From: Rhodeus uyekii
Lineage: Eukaryota; Chordata; Actinopteri; Cypriniformes; Acheilognathidae
Assembly (NCBI GenBank): GCA_037043235.1
Contig: JAWRVZ010000042.1
Coordinates: 4,156,501-4,220,500 of the forward strand
Direction of reading: 5' to 3'
DNA: 64,000 nucleotides
A program made the translations under genes and the position numbers. The notes under the pieces are model-generated. The model had not been told where the DNA came from and ran no database searches. It was given only the letters and a program-made list of their open reading frames with translations. Positions 50,259-61,999 of this stretch are shown piece after piece. Position 1 is the first letter of the stretch; each line of letters opens with the position of its first letter.

Positions 50259-51969
50259 GGATCAAACCTAGTTCATTTTCACACTAGAATCTGTTTGACG
50301 TCTGAGTTCGGTTGAGTTCAGGAAACAAAACCAAATCCAAAGAACATTCTTTTCCATTCCTTTTAGGACACAGGACTACTCAGAACAAACCAAAAATGCA
50401 TAAAAACAATTGATGCATTAATATAGACTTTAACTGATGTGCAAGTCACATTATTATACAGCGTCGAAATGTGGCTCCTCCAGTGAAAATTTAGACCCGT
50501 TTTTATAATATTTGTTTTACTGTTATTGATCTTTTGTGCTATATAATATCAGACTTATTGATTTTTTTCTTTCATCCATGAAGGTCCAAATAGAAGGGAA
50601 AAATAATCTAATTAATTTAAATTCCTTACAATTTTCAATTAACTGGACAGTCAGATTCACAATATACTTTGGTCACATACTTTGGTTAAATTCAGTTCCC
50701 GTTCTGTGAGTTAATGAGTAATTACTATTTGTGTAATACCTCTTGCAGGAATAATAAGATCTAATATATACAGGTTTATAATTAATGATAACAATGCATA
50801 TTGTATAATTAATTCTAGAGTGGCATGGCAACCCACTAGTAATGACTCAAGTTTTTTCCAAATCCTCCAGAAGGAATTACCACCAAATCTTCAAAACCTC
50901 AAATGCTTGCAATGATTTTAAAAACTCATTTGAATATTATAGTCCAAATATACATTAATATATTCAAACTTTCCATAACTTCTTATGGCAACACACTTTA
51001 ACTGTGCACACTTGGTCACTTCATGTGTTTTTATTGATCGGAAAGCTATCTGACTGGCTAAAACTGTTCCATTTAAACTTGGCCACAGAAATGTGTCTTT
51101 GCAAAACAAATAAATAATTCTGATCTTCAATTCCCACACAAAATGCAAATTTAATAGAGTTCACATCAAGGAAGGCAACGGATATGAGCTGTATTTTATT
51201 TATAATCAACTATTTTAAGATAAGAGAGAGTAGCCAAGCCCTCCATATCTTAAAACACGACATTCAGTTAGCTCTTAAGGATATTCTTTTAAAATGATGC
51301 CATACTACTTATACCATTGTGATTTGTTCGGATTTTTCATATCAACTAATATAATTTGATTCATCTCACAACGGGTTAGCTTGGCTTAGGTTTAGAACTC
51401 ATTACTGAATAATGTTCTGAAATGTCTGATTAAATGAATAAGAAAATTATTTCCAGAATGTAGGCTGCTGATAAAAATGGGTGGTCACTGTCTGATGCTC
51501 TTTTGTGTCATCTGAAATGGTGAAAACAATATGATTGCTATGACATCTGCAGTGCCACAACTAATAGAGTAAACAGAGTATCTCTACAACAGTGACTCAG
51601 AGCTTGTAGTGGTGGAATTGATCTAATTTGTCAAGCCATAAATCACAGTGACCCCAGATGTCCACCTGTTTCTCTCATGCTCTCCCTGCCTCTCTCATTG
51701 TCTTAGTCTTTTTGTGAATGTCAAAGGCACAGTTGTGGCAGCTGTCAGTCAGTGAGTGTGTGTCTGTATGACAGGCTAATTGGCCTAGTGACACACTGCT
51801 CACACTCAGAGCCAGAGGTTTTTAATGGTGGGCATCATACTGTCATGCCAGGAGGGCCATTCGCACACGCATGACGTGTCCCAGCAAACACCTCGACCAA
51901 GACACCACCTCCTCTGATATATCACCTCCTTTTATCTGTCCTATGATCCTGCATATTTACACTAATTTC

Positions 51970-52900
51970 AAAAGTTGTCCTTGTTGGCAGAGGCTATTTA
52001 TTAAGGATGAGCAAGTACAGTATGATCTGTATCTGCATCTGTTAACCATATGAATTGTATCTGTATCTGTATCTGTACTCGGACTGGGAGGGGTCTAACC
52101 CGGAAGTGAGTAGGATTTAACCCAGAAGTGGGCGGGTTGTTTTGAAATGGCCGTGGCTTTTACCGGTATGTTATTTTTAATCATGCAATTTTTATGGGTT
52201 AAAAAACTGGTTAGAGCCAGCAGACGGTTAAAAAAAAAAAAACTCCAGCAGAGAGAGGGAGAGAGAGTGTGTCTGTGTGTGTGTGTAGCTAATTAATTTG
52301 TAATATATTTTTTAAACCACTAGTTACTTTATTTTTTGCGTGAAGTCAAAAAACTGGTTAGAGCCAACAGACGGGCAGAGACGCAAATAGGCAGAGACGC
52401 AACGCTAGTCGCATTCTAGCACCACGTCTGAACAAGCCCCACGTTTACCAGAACAATACTGGTTAATAAGTAAGTACTACAAACAAACCGAAATAAAAAA
52501 ACAAACCTGAAACTGAAGAAACCCTAAAAGTTAACAGAAAAGACCCGCAAACCTGACTGACTGAGGGAGAGACAGAGAGAGAAAGAGAGCTGTTCTCTTC
52601 TCAGTGTTCTGTGTGTGAGTGAGTAGAGCGGGACACAGCACATCTGTATGTGTAGGGGAGGGGCGCTGTGATTAGCCTATTACAGAACGCAGACACAGTC
52701 AGCTGCCCAATGAGGATTTGTATTCAATCCGAGCACAGATACTGACTCGTATTATTCGTATAATACTCGTACTCGCAAAAAAGTGCTTTATCCGTACCGG
52801 ATACTCGTTTCAGCCGAGTATCTGTCTCAACTCTACTATTTATACTAACTCTCCCCTCCTTTGTCTGGTTGAGCCAGAAAAATGGAAAGAATTCTCAATG
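51970..52900 (+). repeat. 'cagaggctattt' repeat, copy 2, split by a hAT-type element
   Basis: The left half at about 51970-52001 ends TTGGCAGAGGCTATTTAT. The right half resumes as 'actaactctcccctcctttg' and 'tctggttgagccagaaaaat'. Removing the 52002-52835 element and one CTATTTAT restores the arrangement seen in copy 1. Confidence 0.75.
52002..52835. mobile_element. hAT-type non-autonomous element, 834 bp, 8-bp target duplication
   Basis: Flanked by CTATTTAT at 51994-52001 and CTATTTAT at 52836-52843. Left end TAAGGATGAG; right end complemented TAGAGTTGAG. Both fit (T/C)A(A/G)NG. Subterminal 'tgtatctgtatctgtatctg' and 'actcgtattattcgtataat' repeats are present at the two ends. No transposase frame. 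Confidence 0.9.
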
Positions 52901-54116
52901 GAGAGTAAGGGTGGGATTTAGATATTAAGCAGATAGTCTACTAATACTCAAATGTGAGTTAGTTGACACGTAGTTGTAAAGTTACTTATGGTCAGTAGAA
53001 CGCCTGTTGAGAAGCATCAAAATAAAGAGCTAGCAGATATTAAGTCTATAAGATTTGAAGTGCAGCACATCCAATTCATTAATCAGACAGGCTCCAAACC
53101 TGTATTATTTTCTGTCTTTTCTGGAACACAAAAGGTGAATTTTGAGTTATGTGATGTTTAGACTAGCTGCTAAAAAGTGAACAGCATGAGGGTGTGTATA
53201 GCCACTGAAATCATCCTGTGTCCTCCCAACGGCTTAGATCTGCCAGTGTCTATGTCTGCGATGTGTCTGTCTGGCTTTAATTAGGATAGAGTGTTCCCAG
53301 CTGAAGCTCTCACCTGTTCGATACCCGCTGTCAGCTTGTGCTCTGTCAGAAGACCCTGTCCCTTCCTCTCAGCATGGGCCAGAGTCTGTTTCTATCATTT
53401 CAGGCAGATGCTGTTATCAGTTGTGTGATTCCTGAAGCTTTTATTGCAGGAATTAACTGAAGCTCAAGGGGGCAATGCCCAGAGTACACGATGAAAAATA
53501 TTGGGAGTGTTGCTGTCTCTTTACTGCAAGTCAAGATATGCTTGATCTCTGCTCGGCTAAGGATGAAATCCACAGTTCACAATGTGATGGCTAAATGGAA
53601 AATATACTTCAATTGGAAACATTCAGAACAGAGTCATAACCACCATTAGTGGTTAATCGATGACTGATTGTTCAGCTTTTATTTTGAGTCTCCCATTCTT
53701 GAATAATTGGTTACAGTTGACCTTTATCTCAATTGACATTATGATGGTATTTATTAAAAACACCTTACAATGGGTTTTGTGCTCATCAGTAATTGCAACC
53801 ACATTTATAGAGCATAATATTTATTTATATTATGATACCACTTCAGGTTATTAAGTAATATAAAGTATCATAGCTTACTTTAGTGTGAGAGCTGTAACCA
53901 TGAATATGATTTTAATGTTAATGCATTAATGTGTATTAAAGTTTAATATAGTTATATATTTAAGAAATTATGAATATGCATCTCATTTGTTTTATAGAAA
54001 ATAAGTTTATTTAAAAAACAAGCAAATTTCAGTTTGTTTTTTACAACTTTAGTAACTTAGCAACTTTTGAAAAAAAAAGTTTTTACTGGAAATATCCTAA
54101 CAACAGCCTCTCACAA

Positions 54117-54336
54117 AGCCTATCACCCCTTCACTCGTTCATTCTCTCAGCGTCGCTCGGTTTGATTGCATCATTCTCCAGAGTGCATACCTTTATTAGT
54201 GATTTACAGCGGTTTTACCTCATGTTCGAATCAAGTGATTTTTAGTGCATTCTTATGGGGAAAATTGTTTTGGTGTACGAGAATTTTGAGTTACGAGCTC
54301 ATGGAACGAATTAAACTCGTAAACCAAGGTATTACG
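54117..54336 (+). mobile_element. Tigger-type element, family 2 copy b, truncated and internally deleted
   Basis: It carries 'tcaccccttcactcgttcat', 'gtgatttacagcggttttac' and the right end 'cgtaaaccaaggtattacgg', all in the order found in the 30798-31900 element. The left terminus and several hundred internal bases are missing. The last bases of the end have mutated. Confidence 0.75.
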
Positions 54337-55734
54337 GTAATTTATGTATCTGAGCCCAAGAATGCAAGTATGTTTTGTCGGTTGTGATGCAAAAGAAAGC
54401 ATTAAAAACCAAAGAAAAGTAACATCAGCAAGTAACCTACGGCTCATCTATTATCCTCTCATGCAATTACAGATGCAGCATTTTGACTGTAGCCTACCAC
54501 TTCTTCTTCTTCTACATGAGATGAAAGCACTTTTAGAATTTTTTTTGTGTCAAGAAATAGTTTGCAATGACTGTCCTCCTCCCCCTGCAAAACACTTGCT
54601 CTGTCTGGATGTGCTTAAATTCACAGTAAGGGTGTATTCCTGTCACATATCACACATGCACACTTCAATAAACTGACTGAAATCAAGTTAATGCATTTAC
54701 ATGCTGGGCGAAGAGGCGCAAGGGGCAAAAATCTAGCTGTGATGATCGGTGATGATCTTACTCTGACAAATGAAAACGGGTTAACGGGTTGTAGTAAGAT
54801 TATAGTTTTGCCATCACAGGCATGAATGAATTAACGTAGAGTATGTATACCTTTATATTTTCTTTCTCTGATCAAGCGTTGATAATTGATTGCATGAGCA
54901 CAGAAAGCCAGAAATAAAATGAGATTTTTGGCCAAATAACTCTCACTGTGCATCATAAACTTCTCACTCCAGATAACCTCCTTCTGTCAATTGTGTACTT
55001 TGGTCATTAAAGTAATGTTTATGCTACAGTTTGCCAACCAACAAAGATTTTAGTGTTGCTGCCAATGTAGCGTCTTTAAAACATGCTGCTGAAAATGTAT
55101 GCACTTATAGTTTATCCTTGAGCCCATAATGCTCTCTGACCTTTCTCCTGTGGCTAACCCTGATGCACGGAAAACAGAAATAGAGCCCTCTTCTCTCTTA
55201 AGGTGGATTTGTGTGAGTGTTCTACCAATCTGAAAACTGTCTTTATTTGAATATTATTTATCAGGATGGCTTAAAAAAAAAATGTAATCAAAGATATATT
55301 GAGCGGGCTGAAAGCAGAAACAAAGCTTGCATCAACAGTCGGTAGCCCAGCCTCCCTAGTGGCTCTTAACTATTAGTAGAAAGTTAGTCTTTTGTCTTTA
55401 TTGACGAAGAACAAACTGTGAAGATCCTATTATTAAGCAATAAAGCTATATAGGCTCTTTTTTCTTTCTTTCTTTAGCGCTCATTTTCTAGCTGCCTATA
55501 GAGGTAGCGACCAGACTCCATCATAACTGAAAAATAACCCTTACAAGTGACCAATTTAGAATGCTCTACATACAGTTGTTAGCAACTCTGTGCAGTACGT
55601 TATTGTGTATTATTACAATTTTTTTGTTCTGAATTTATTTATTTATTTGAGCTGGAGAGTACATCTGCTTTAAAACATATCTGGACAGATAATTAGGCTT
55701 TGAAATAGAGACATCTGCAAAGACCGATAACACT

Positions 55735-56185
55735 TATTTGTACTCCTTATTTTGAACATTCTGCTGACTATAAGTAACTTTACAACTACGTCAACTAACT
55801 CTCATTAGAGTATTAGTAATTTCTCATTAATGCAATTATCTAATCACATGGCTTCAATTCATTTAGGGGTGTGGTCCTGGTCAAGACAATCTCCTGAATT
55901 CCAAATCCAACAAATAGGAAAAAAGGCTACAATTTGCACGAGCTCACCAAAATTGGACAGTTGAAGAATTTTGCCTGGTCTGATGAGTCTCGATTTCTGT
56001 TGAGTCAGAATTTGGTGCAAACAGAATGACAACATGAATCCATCATGCCTTGTTACCACTGTGCAGGCTGGTGGTGGTGGTGTAATGGTGTGGTGGATGT
56101 TTTCTTGGCACACTTTAGGCCAAGAGTCTAATGTTAGTTGACATACAGTTGCAAATGTTCTTATAGTTAGCAGAGTGAAAATTCT
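55735..56185. mobile_element. Foldback repeat enclosing a Tc1 relic
   Basis: The left arm, 'ctgactataagtaactttac...aactaactctcattagagta' at about 55765-55822, is mirrored by the right arm at 56126-56180, 'agtctaatgttagttgacat' to 'gttagcagagtg'. Between them lies the Tc1 relic. Arms of this family occur singly elsewhere in the window. Confidence 0.55.
55855..56121 (+). pseudogene. Tc1-like transposase fragment with internal deletions
   Basis: It starts in the 5' UTR block 'gtcctggtcaagacaatctc' and jumps to transposase codons that read as ...QLARAHQNWTVE and WSDESRFLL-like residues (DDE region). It then continues to a Gly-rich GGGVMVWGMF-like segment before ending at 'cacactttaggcc'. The 5' half of the gene and several short pieces are missing. 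Clearly non-functional. Confidence 0.75.
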
Positions 56186-56415
56186 GCAAATTGATGAACA
56201 AATGATGCACATCATGGGTGTCAGAAAAAAAATGGTTCGTTAAAAAAAGCCGAAACAAATCTAAGAACCTTTTAACATTTATTGTTTTATTCGTACACAT
56301 CCATCCATGGATGAGTAAATGGATTTTTACACCATATGATGCTCTTTTTCTTTGTCTGTTAGCTTGTCATGGATGTAAAGTTTTGATATTTCCATCTTCT
56401 CTCCATTTTCCACAG

Positions 56416-56518
56416 TGTTTGCCCATCCCTGGTCATGGATTTGTGCTGGATAAGTATAAATGTCACTGCAAAAGTGGCTTTTATCATCCAAGCAGGGTTG
56501 CAGTAAACGGCTTTAAAA
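56416..56518 (+). CDS. gpr158: gpr158 exon 3: EGF-like, Cys-rich module
   Basis: 103 nt, acceptor ccacag|T, donor AAA|gtaagt. It encodes residues 318-351 plus one base: CLPIPGHGFVLDKYKCHC then KSGFYHPSRVAVNGFK. This corresponds to the human GPR158 stretch with the same Cys spacing just before the long linker. Phase is continuous with exons 2 and 4. Confidence 0.92.
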
Positions 56519-58203
56519 GTAAGTACTATGATCAAATGTTATGGATCAATGTACTCATTTTGTTTCTGAATAAAAAGATTACATTTCATGTAATAGATGT
56601 TTTTATATTATAATATATGCTCATAGACAGAACAAGATGTGAACTTAGTATTGAGTGTTCAATTTTTCAAATATACAGTGGGGTGCACATGTCTACCTAT
56701 AATTTATTTTTGTAATTTTATACATTTGTTTAATCATAAATTATATTAACACTCTTTTTAAAAAAGTATGAATATCAAAGTGCCTGGTATTTCATGTTTA
56801 ATGACTTCTTTATCCAACTTGCCTTTGTTTTAAAAGATTCAAAACCTTCCGTTTGCTTTTAGGTTTAAATTAGATTTTAAATCCCAAATTTTCAGTGTGG
56901 ACCCACTCTGCAGTTAGATGCAATATCTTACATAAATATTGTATTGACCCTCTCAGACATGCACATAAGGACATTTCTGAGCATATACCTGATTTCCCTC
57001 GCATCTTATTTAAACACTATGACCACACCCGTTATGTTTAATTAATTTGTTGACTGCGCTAAAACCTCTGTTATTCTAGAGTTCTCCCTCAGTGAACTCT
57101 CCAAAAACTGGCGAACACAAACACACTCATGTGTAAAAGAGAGTGACAGATAAAGAAACACATGATCAGCACTATCAGGGCCTTAGCAGGGGCCCCAGCA
57201 CAGGGCCCTGCTTCACACCTCTCTGAACACAACAATGTCTTACACTTCAAAGGTTGCTTTAATTTTAATTTTTCATCTGTCATGTTAAAAAAAGGTTAAT
57301 TTTGTTTCATTTTTTTCTGAATATGTGAGCCCACTGAAACTGGCCGAAAATTAGGTTTGCCACCCATTCCATAAAAAAACTGGATTTTTCAGGATATTAT
57401 CAGAACTTGATAGACAGATGATTATTATATTTTTAGACAGATCATTCATTAAGAATAAACAAATTATGTTTTTTTTAGGTTGGTATTAAGATTCTAAATG
57501 TTTTTTATTATTAGAACATGTTTTAAAGATGTAAAATAATGTTTTTTTATGATTTACAGGATTTAATAATCCTGTCATATACAATCTATGACATTTAAAA
57601 AAGTTAATTGTGGGACAAACAATTACATATAATCCTAATTTTAGTAAATTACCAATAAAATATTAAAAATGAATAATTTGTTCCTGACAGAATGATTGTT
57701 TCAAATGTGTTCTGTTGCAAGTTCACATTGGCCTACTTTTTTTTCTTCTTTTGTTATGTTTTATTGTTGAGCTGTCAAGTTGTCAAATGTTGAAGTAATC
57801 AGTTTGTATTCAATTCTTCATTGGTGTCCCTTATTTTGGTCACACTGAAGGTTGTGAGACAGAAAGTTTAATCTGCTTCAAGAACAGATTGTAAAACCAT
57901 ATTCATTCCATGCTGTGCAGAAAGAGTTAGAGAGGCAGACAGACATGTGGACATAACCACAGGTCCTCCATCTGTGATAGCTGCTCTCTGGCTCTCCTCC
58001 AATGATCTCTGATAAGTGTGTTCCTGGGAGAAGTTGGCTGTGTTTTGTGTATTTCTCGTTTATCTGCTATACTGAGCCATCATTCTGTCTAGTTTTCTGA
58101 TTATGTAATGTTGATGTCTCATGTCTGGCCTTCATGGTCCTGGTTTATGTTAGGAATTCACTTGTGCTTGTATATAGTCTCATGTCATAAGTTAAACCAG
58201 GAC

Positions 58204-58206
<3 letters not shown>

Positions 58207-58284
<78 letters not shown>
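58207..58284. repeat. (TA)39 microsatellite
   Basis: Uninterrupted TA repeat of 78 bp, the longest simple repeat in the window. It can form cruciform structures and is likely length-polymorphic. Confidence 0.95.
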
Positions 58285-58285
<1 letters not shown>

Positions 58286-58491
58286 CTCAGTTCACAAGTA
58301 AATTCTGTAACAAAGCACACAAACCCTGACGGGGTTGACAAAATGTAATATTTTTAACCATTTTGATGTACAGTGGAACCATTTATCCCGCTACTATTGA
58401 CAGAAATTTATCACACTGGGATAGTTGTTAAAGCTCTGTGGTTGCAAAGAAAAAAAAAGTAAAATAATTTTAAAATGTTATATTTTAACCA

Positions 58492-58510
58492 CCCCCCCCC
58501 CCTCCCCCCC
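58492..58510. repeat. Interrupted poly(C) tract
   Basis: Eleven C, one T, then seven C; simple sequence. Confidence 0.9.
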
Positions 58511-59390
58511 AATGAACAGTGAGCAGGAAATAAGAAGTGCACCCTCACAATTATAGATGCCCATGACATTGCCTAATTTATTCACGAGTTGAGGCAATGT
58601 GAGGACACAACACTCTTTAATGGCAAATACAATTCAAGATTTACTTTTTTTATTGTTTAATATTGCACATATCTCAATTTGCCTTTCAATTTAAATAATA
58701 ATATATAATAATAATCATTTTAATTCAATTTTATTTTGTTGCACTTTTAAACATTTTGTTTGAAAGTTTTACAATATGACAGGTTAAATTGCAAGTATTC
58801 TGCAAATATTTAATATGCTTATTTAATATGCTTTATTACAGAGCATATTTAAAATAATACTGAAGAAATTATTTTAAAAATTATACATTCTCTGAGTATA
58901 CAGATTTCCTTTAGATGTAACTTTTTAACTATATTTATTGTGATGAACTTCTGATTTATTTTTATTTTTTACATAAAGTTGTATTTTATGTGTAGGACAT
59001 GTTTTGTCCCTTGCCTCAAGAATCAGTGAAGAGTAAAATTGTGTGAAGTCTGTCAAACCGTGTGATGTTTTCAGCTGCATAGCATCCACTGCTCTGCAAA
59101 TTCCTCAAAGGAATCCTGATGTTAGAAACAAGCAGTTGAAGTATTTAAAACCTTTTTAATCATTTAGCCTAATCATTTCAATGTGGATTGTTTTATAAAT
59201 CTTTCATAATGAAAAGCAGTTTTGCAAAGAGTCTATTGAACAGTGCAGCAGAAAAAAACAAATGTTTGCTGGGTTGACAATAAGCCTTCAGCCTGTAAAT
59301 AATGCTGCCTTCAAGTGCAACTGGGAAATGTATACATACTTATACATACAAGTCATTAATTCGCAAAACTAAATAATTAGCCTATGTTAG

Positions 59391-59934
59391 CCGGCAGCAA
59401 TGTCACCCTGTAGCCTACGACTGGTTGCTCACGGAAGCTAAGCGGGGCTGTGCGTGGTCATTTTCCTGGATGGGAGACTGACTTGATTGCTGCTGGAAGT
59501 GGTGTTAGGAGGCCAGCAGGAGGAGCCGCAGCAGGAGCCTCACCCTCTAGTCTATGTGGGTCCTACCGCCCCAGTATAGTGACCGGGACACTGTACTGCA
59601 AAGAGCACAGTCTTTCGGATGAGACGTTAAACTGAGGTCCTGACTCTCTGTGCTCATAAAAAATCCCAGGATGTCTTTCGGAAGAGTAGGGGTGTAACCC
59701 CGGCATCCTGGCCAAATTTGTCTATCATGGCTTTCTAACCATCCCCATACTCTGATTGGCTTCATCACTCTGTCTCCTCTCCACCAATAAGCTGGTTTGT
59801 GGTGAGCGTTCTGGCGCAATATGGCTGCCGTCGCATTATGGTTGAGGAGATTCCCCCCCGTCCATTTAAGCGCTTTTAGAGACTTTGATAAAGCGCTATA
59901 TATTTTTAATGAATTGTTATTAATATTATATTAT
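59391..59934 (+). mobile_element. 5S-rRNA-derived SINE (SINE3 type)
   Basis: The 5' part retains 5S rRNA landmarks: 'gtagcctacga', CGGAAGCTAAGCGGGGCTG (about 59432-59450, the internal control region) and CTGGATGGGAGACTG (about 59467-59481). A body with CAGTCTTTCGGATGAGACGT and 'taaactgaggtcctg' follows, then a LINE-like tail ending AAAGCGCTATATA and 'tttttaatgaattg'. This is the structure of zebrafish SINE3. It is not a functional 5S gene, because the 5S 5' part has decayed and the 3' third is replaced by SINE body. Confidence 0.88.
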
Positions 59935-60349
59935 GAAGGATAAACCCAAATAGCTACATACCAATTCATTATAATGAAAATTATTGTAACACTTTGTTTC
60001 AGTTATCCACTTTAGACATTCCACTAACTATAACTTTTAGATTTTTTTAACATAATCAATTTTTGACCTATATTTTAAAGTAACATCAGGGTAAAATAAT
60101 AATAATAACGAATGATGTTTGACGTGCCATTTAAAGTTGCCTCTCCACATTAGACTAAGTACAGGGGGTCCAAGAACATTGCCATTGTAGTTCTTCGTCA
60201 TCATGAACATTTATCATCTGCAGGCGTTTGAAAGCCATATCAGTCATATTAAAACTCAGAATGGTTTTCTGAATGCGCACACCCTAAACATGCTCACAGA
60301 GAACTAGTTGTCAGATGGTGCGTCTTGTGAGTATTAATGTCTAGGTTAC

Positions 60350-61240
60350 TGTTGGAACTCCCGTTCCCTGGAGAACTGGTTTGACGAATAGGAATCTCGT
60401 CTGAGAACCCAATCATCTCTGAGTGTAGCTAAATAAGCCATAATTTGCGTCTGAGATGAGAGCCATGCTGGGAAGTTGTGAAATTGAGTCCATCTCCATG
60501 GCGAGAAAAGTGATCCTCTGCATGGGGATGAATTTACTCTTTTCCTAGTTGACCCAAAGTCTCAGATGACTGAGGTGCTGAAGCAACTGGTCCCTGTGTC
60601 TACTCTCATGAGTGGGCCAGAATGAGCCAGTCGTTGAGATAGTTGAAGAACAAGGGTCGCTTCTATGACATTTATAAAGATGCAAGGTGACAGGGACAGC
60701 CCAAAGGGGAGGACTTTGTTCTGACATGCCCACCCCTCGAACGCAAAGTGTAGGAATGGTCTATGTCAAGGGAGAATCAAGAAACGGAAGTATGATCGTT
60801 ATCCCTTCAGGTTGATTTTTGCAAACCAATCTTGGGGATGAATGCAGTCGAAAATGTTTTTCTGCGTCAATATTTTTAACGGGAGCTTGTGAAGGGCCAG
60901 ATTCAAAACAAGCAGGTCCAAGATTGGCCGTAACCCAGCGCCTTTTTTGAGTATGAGTAAGGGCTGTAGAACCCTGACATAATAGAGACTGGCTCTATCA
61001 CATCCTTTGTGAGTAGGACTGGGATTTATTCCCATAAGACAGGAGAATCCTTGTTTAACACCAAGGTGAACTGAATGCTCCTGAATTTGTGGGGACGTGG
61101 GGTGACATCAATCGCATAGTACATATGGAGTACCCACAGTAGGGCAGCGCAATGGAGCACAGGGACCCGACCCCGAAGGGTCAATGCTAATAGGGCAGAG
61201 TCTGTCAGCAGTCAAGGGCGGTACATAATCAAATGTGACA
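60350..61240 (-). mobile_element. DIRS-type reverse transcriptase relic
   Basis: On the minus strand, 61035-60799 reads ILKKGAGLRPILDL, then VLNLALHKLPLKILTQ and HPQDWFAKINLK, the N-half of a DIRS1-like RT. At 60641-60630 the active-site motif reads YLND in place of the usual YLDD, within FFNYLNDWLILAHS. Stops and shifts separate the blocks. The tyrosine recombinase is not here. It is a dead fragment in gpr158 intron 3. Confidence 0.8.
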
Positions 61241-61999
61241 TCACAAATGCTAGGATCTGAAAACACTTGAGACTCTTAAAAAAAGAGGAGTGGGTGGTTT
61301 TTACCATAGTAGGATGGTTATGTACACACTGTTGACACAAATTATGCTCAAACCATGTAAAAGTGAATTTTGCTTAATAGGTCTTCAGGATTACTTGAAA
61401 TTTCCAGACTGGTATGTTGGAGATCAACAGCATTGTGACCCTCCACAAGCAGGATTTATAATATATTGAAATCATTATACATTTCATATTCATCCTGTTG
61501 TTAGTGTCACCTGCTGTATAATTATTGTTTATTATCTTGTAAGGTGAATAAGCATAAATCAGCTAATGTGAAACAAAAGTTATTTTTATTATTATTCGTT
61601 CTTGTGATACCCTTGCTTATGGTTAGATAACAAAAAAAAAAAATTAGAACAAGTAAAACTATTAAATTAAATGAAGTAAATGTGAAATGTGTAACTGAGG
61701 CAAAAACAACTGGCTCATCAAAGTGACGGCCCAGATGGTGTGTACACACCCATCCACCCTGGCTAGCACATTAAACAGTGTGAACTGCCTACTGATGAGA
61801 CCACCAACGACTGGAGGATAGGGTGGGCTGGACTGCTTTAAATGTCATGTCTGTGATGACTGCTACTTTTAACGATTGTTCACACTTTGTGATCATATGC
61901 AAAAATATGTAAGTGGTAAAATTCAGAGATTGAACATTTCTGCAGAGTTGTTTGATTTAACATTATGTAACAGTATTCAACTTTATTTTATTTTTTTAG

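Larger units (their letters stand above)
25523..56415 (+). other. gpr158 intron 2 (30.9 kb), transposon-rich
   Basis: Phase 0 intron. Most of the recognisable mobile elements in the window lie here. Stretches where I see no gene and no clear repeat include 28555-29336, 31903-33383, 33648-35141, 35250-36900, 38696-39350, 42900-43700, 45998-47220, 47291-50189, 50259-51970 and 52900-54116. An eroded repeat with 'ttaaatgtgcaa' and 'ttttcacaagg' blocks occurs near 25683-25811, 46920-46960 and 48830-48902. Confidence 0.85.
56519..61999 (+). other. gpr158 intron 3 (5.5 kb)
   Basis: Contains a long (TA)n, a poly(C), a 5S-derived SINE and a DIRS RT fragment. Stretches near 56600-58200, 58520-59390 and 61240-61990 are A/T-rich with no supported feature. 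Confidence 0.85.

Noticed and set aside
56218..56613. 131-aa frame around gpr158 exon 3
   Set aside because: Only 56416-56518 matches GPR158; both sides lie beyond canonical splice sites.
58108..58329. Open frame with repeated Ile-Tyr
   Set aside because: It is a translation of the TA microsatellite.
58372..58410. Another Tigger-like terminus ('tacagtggaaccatttatcc')
   Set aside because: No partner end or TA-flanked right terminus could be found, and similarity beyond CAGTGGA is weak.
59391..59510. Functional 5S rRNA gene
   Set aside because: The 5' third is decayed, the 3' end is replaced by SINE body and there is no terminator T-run.
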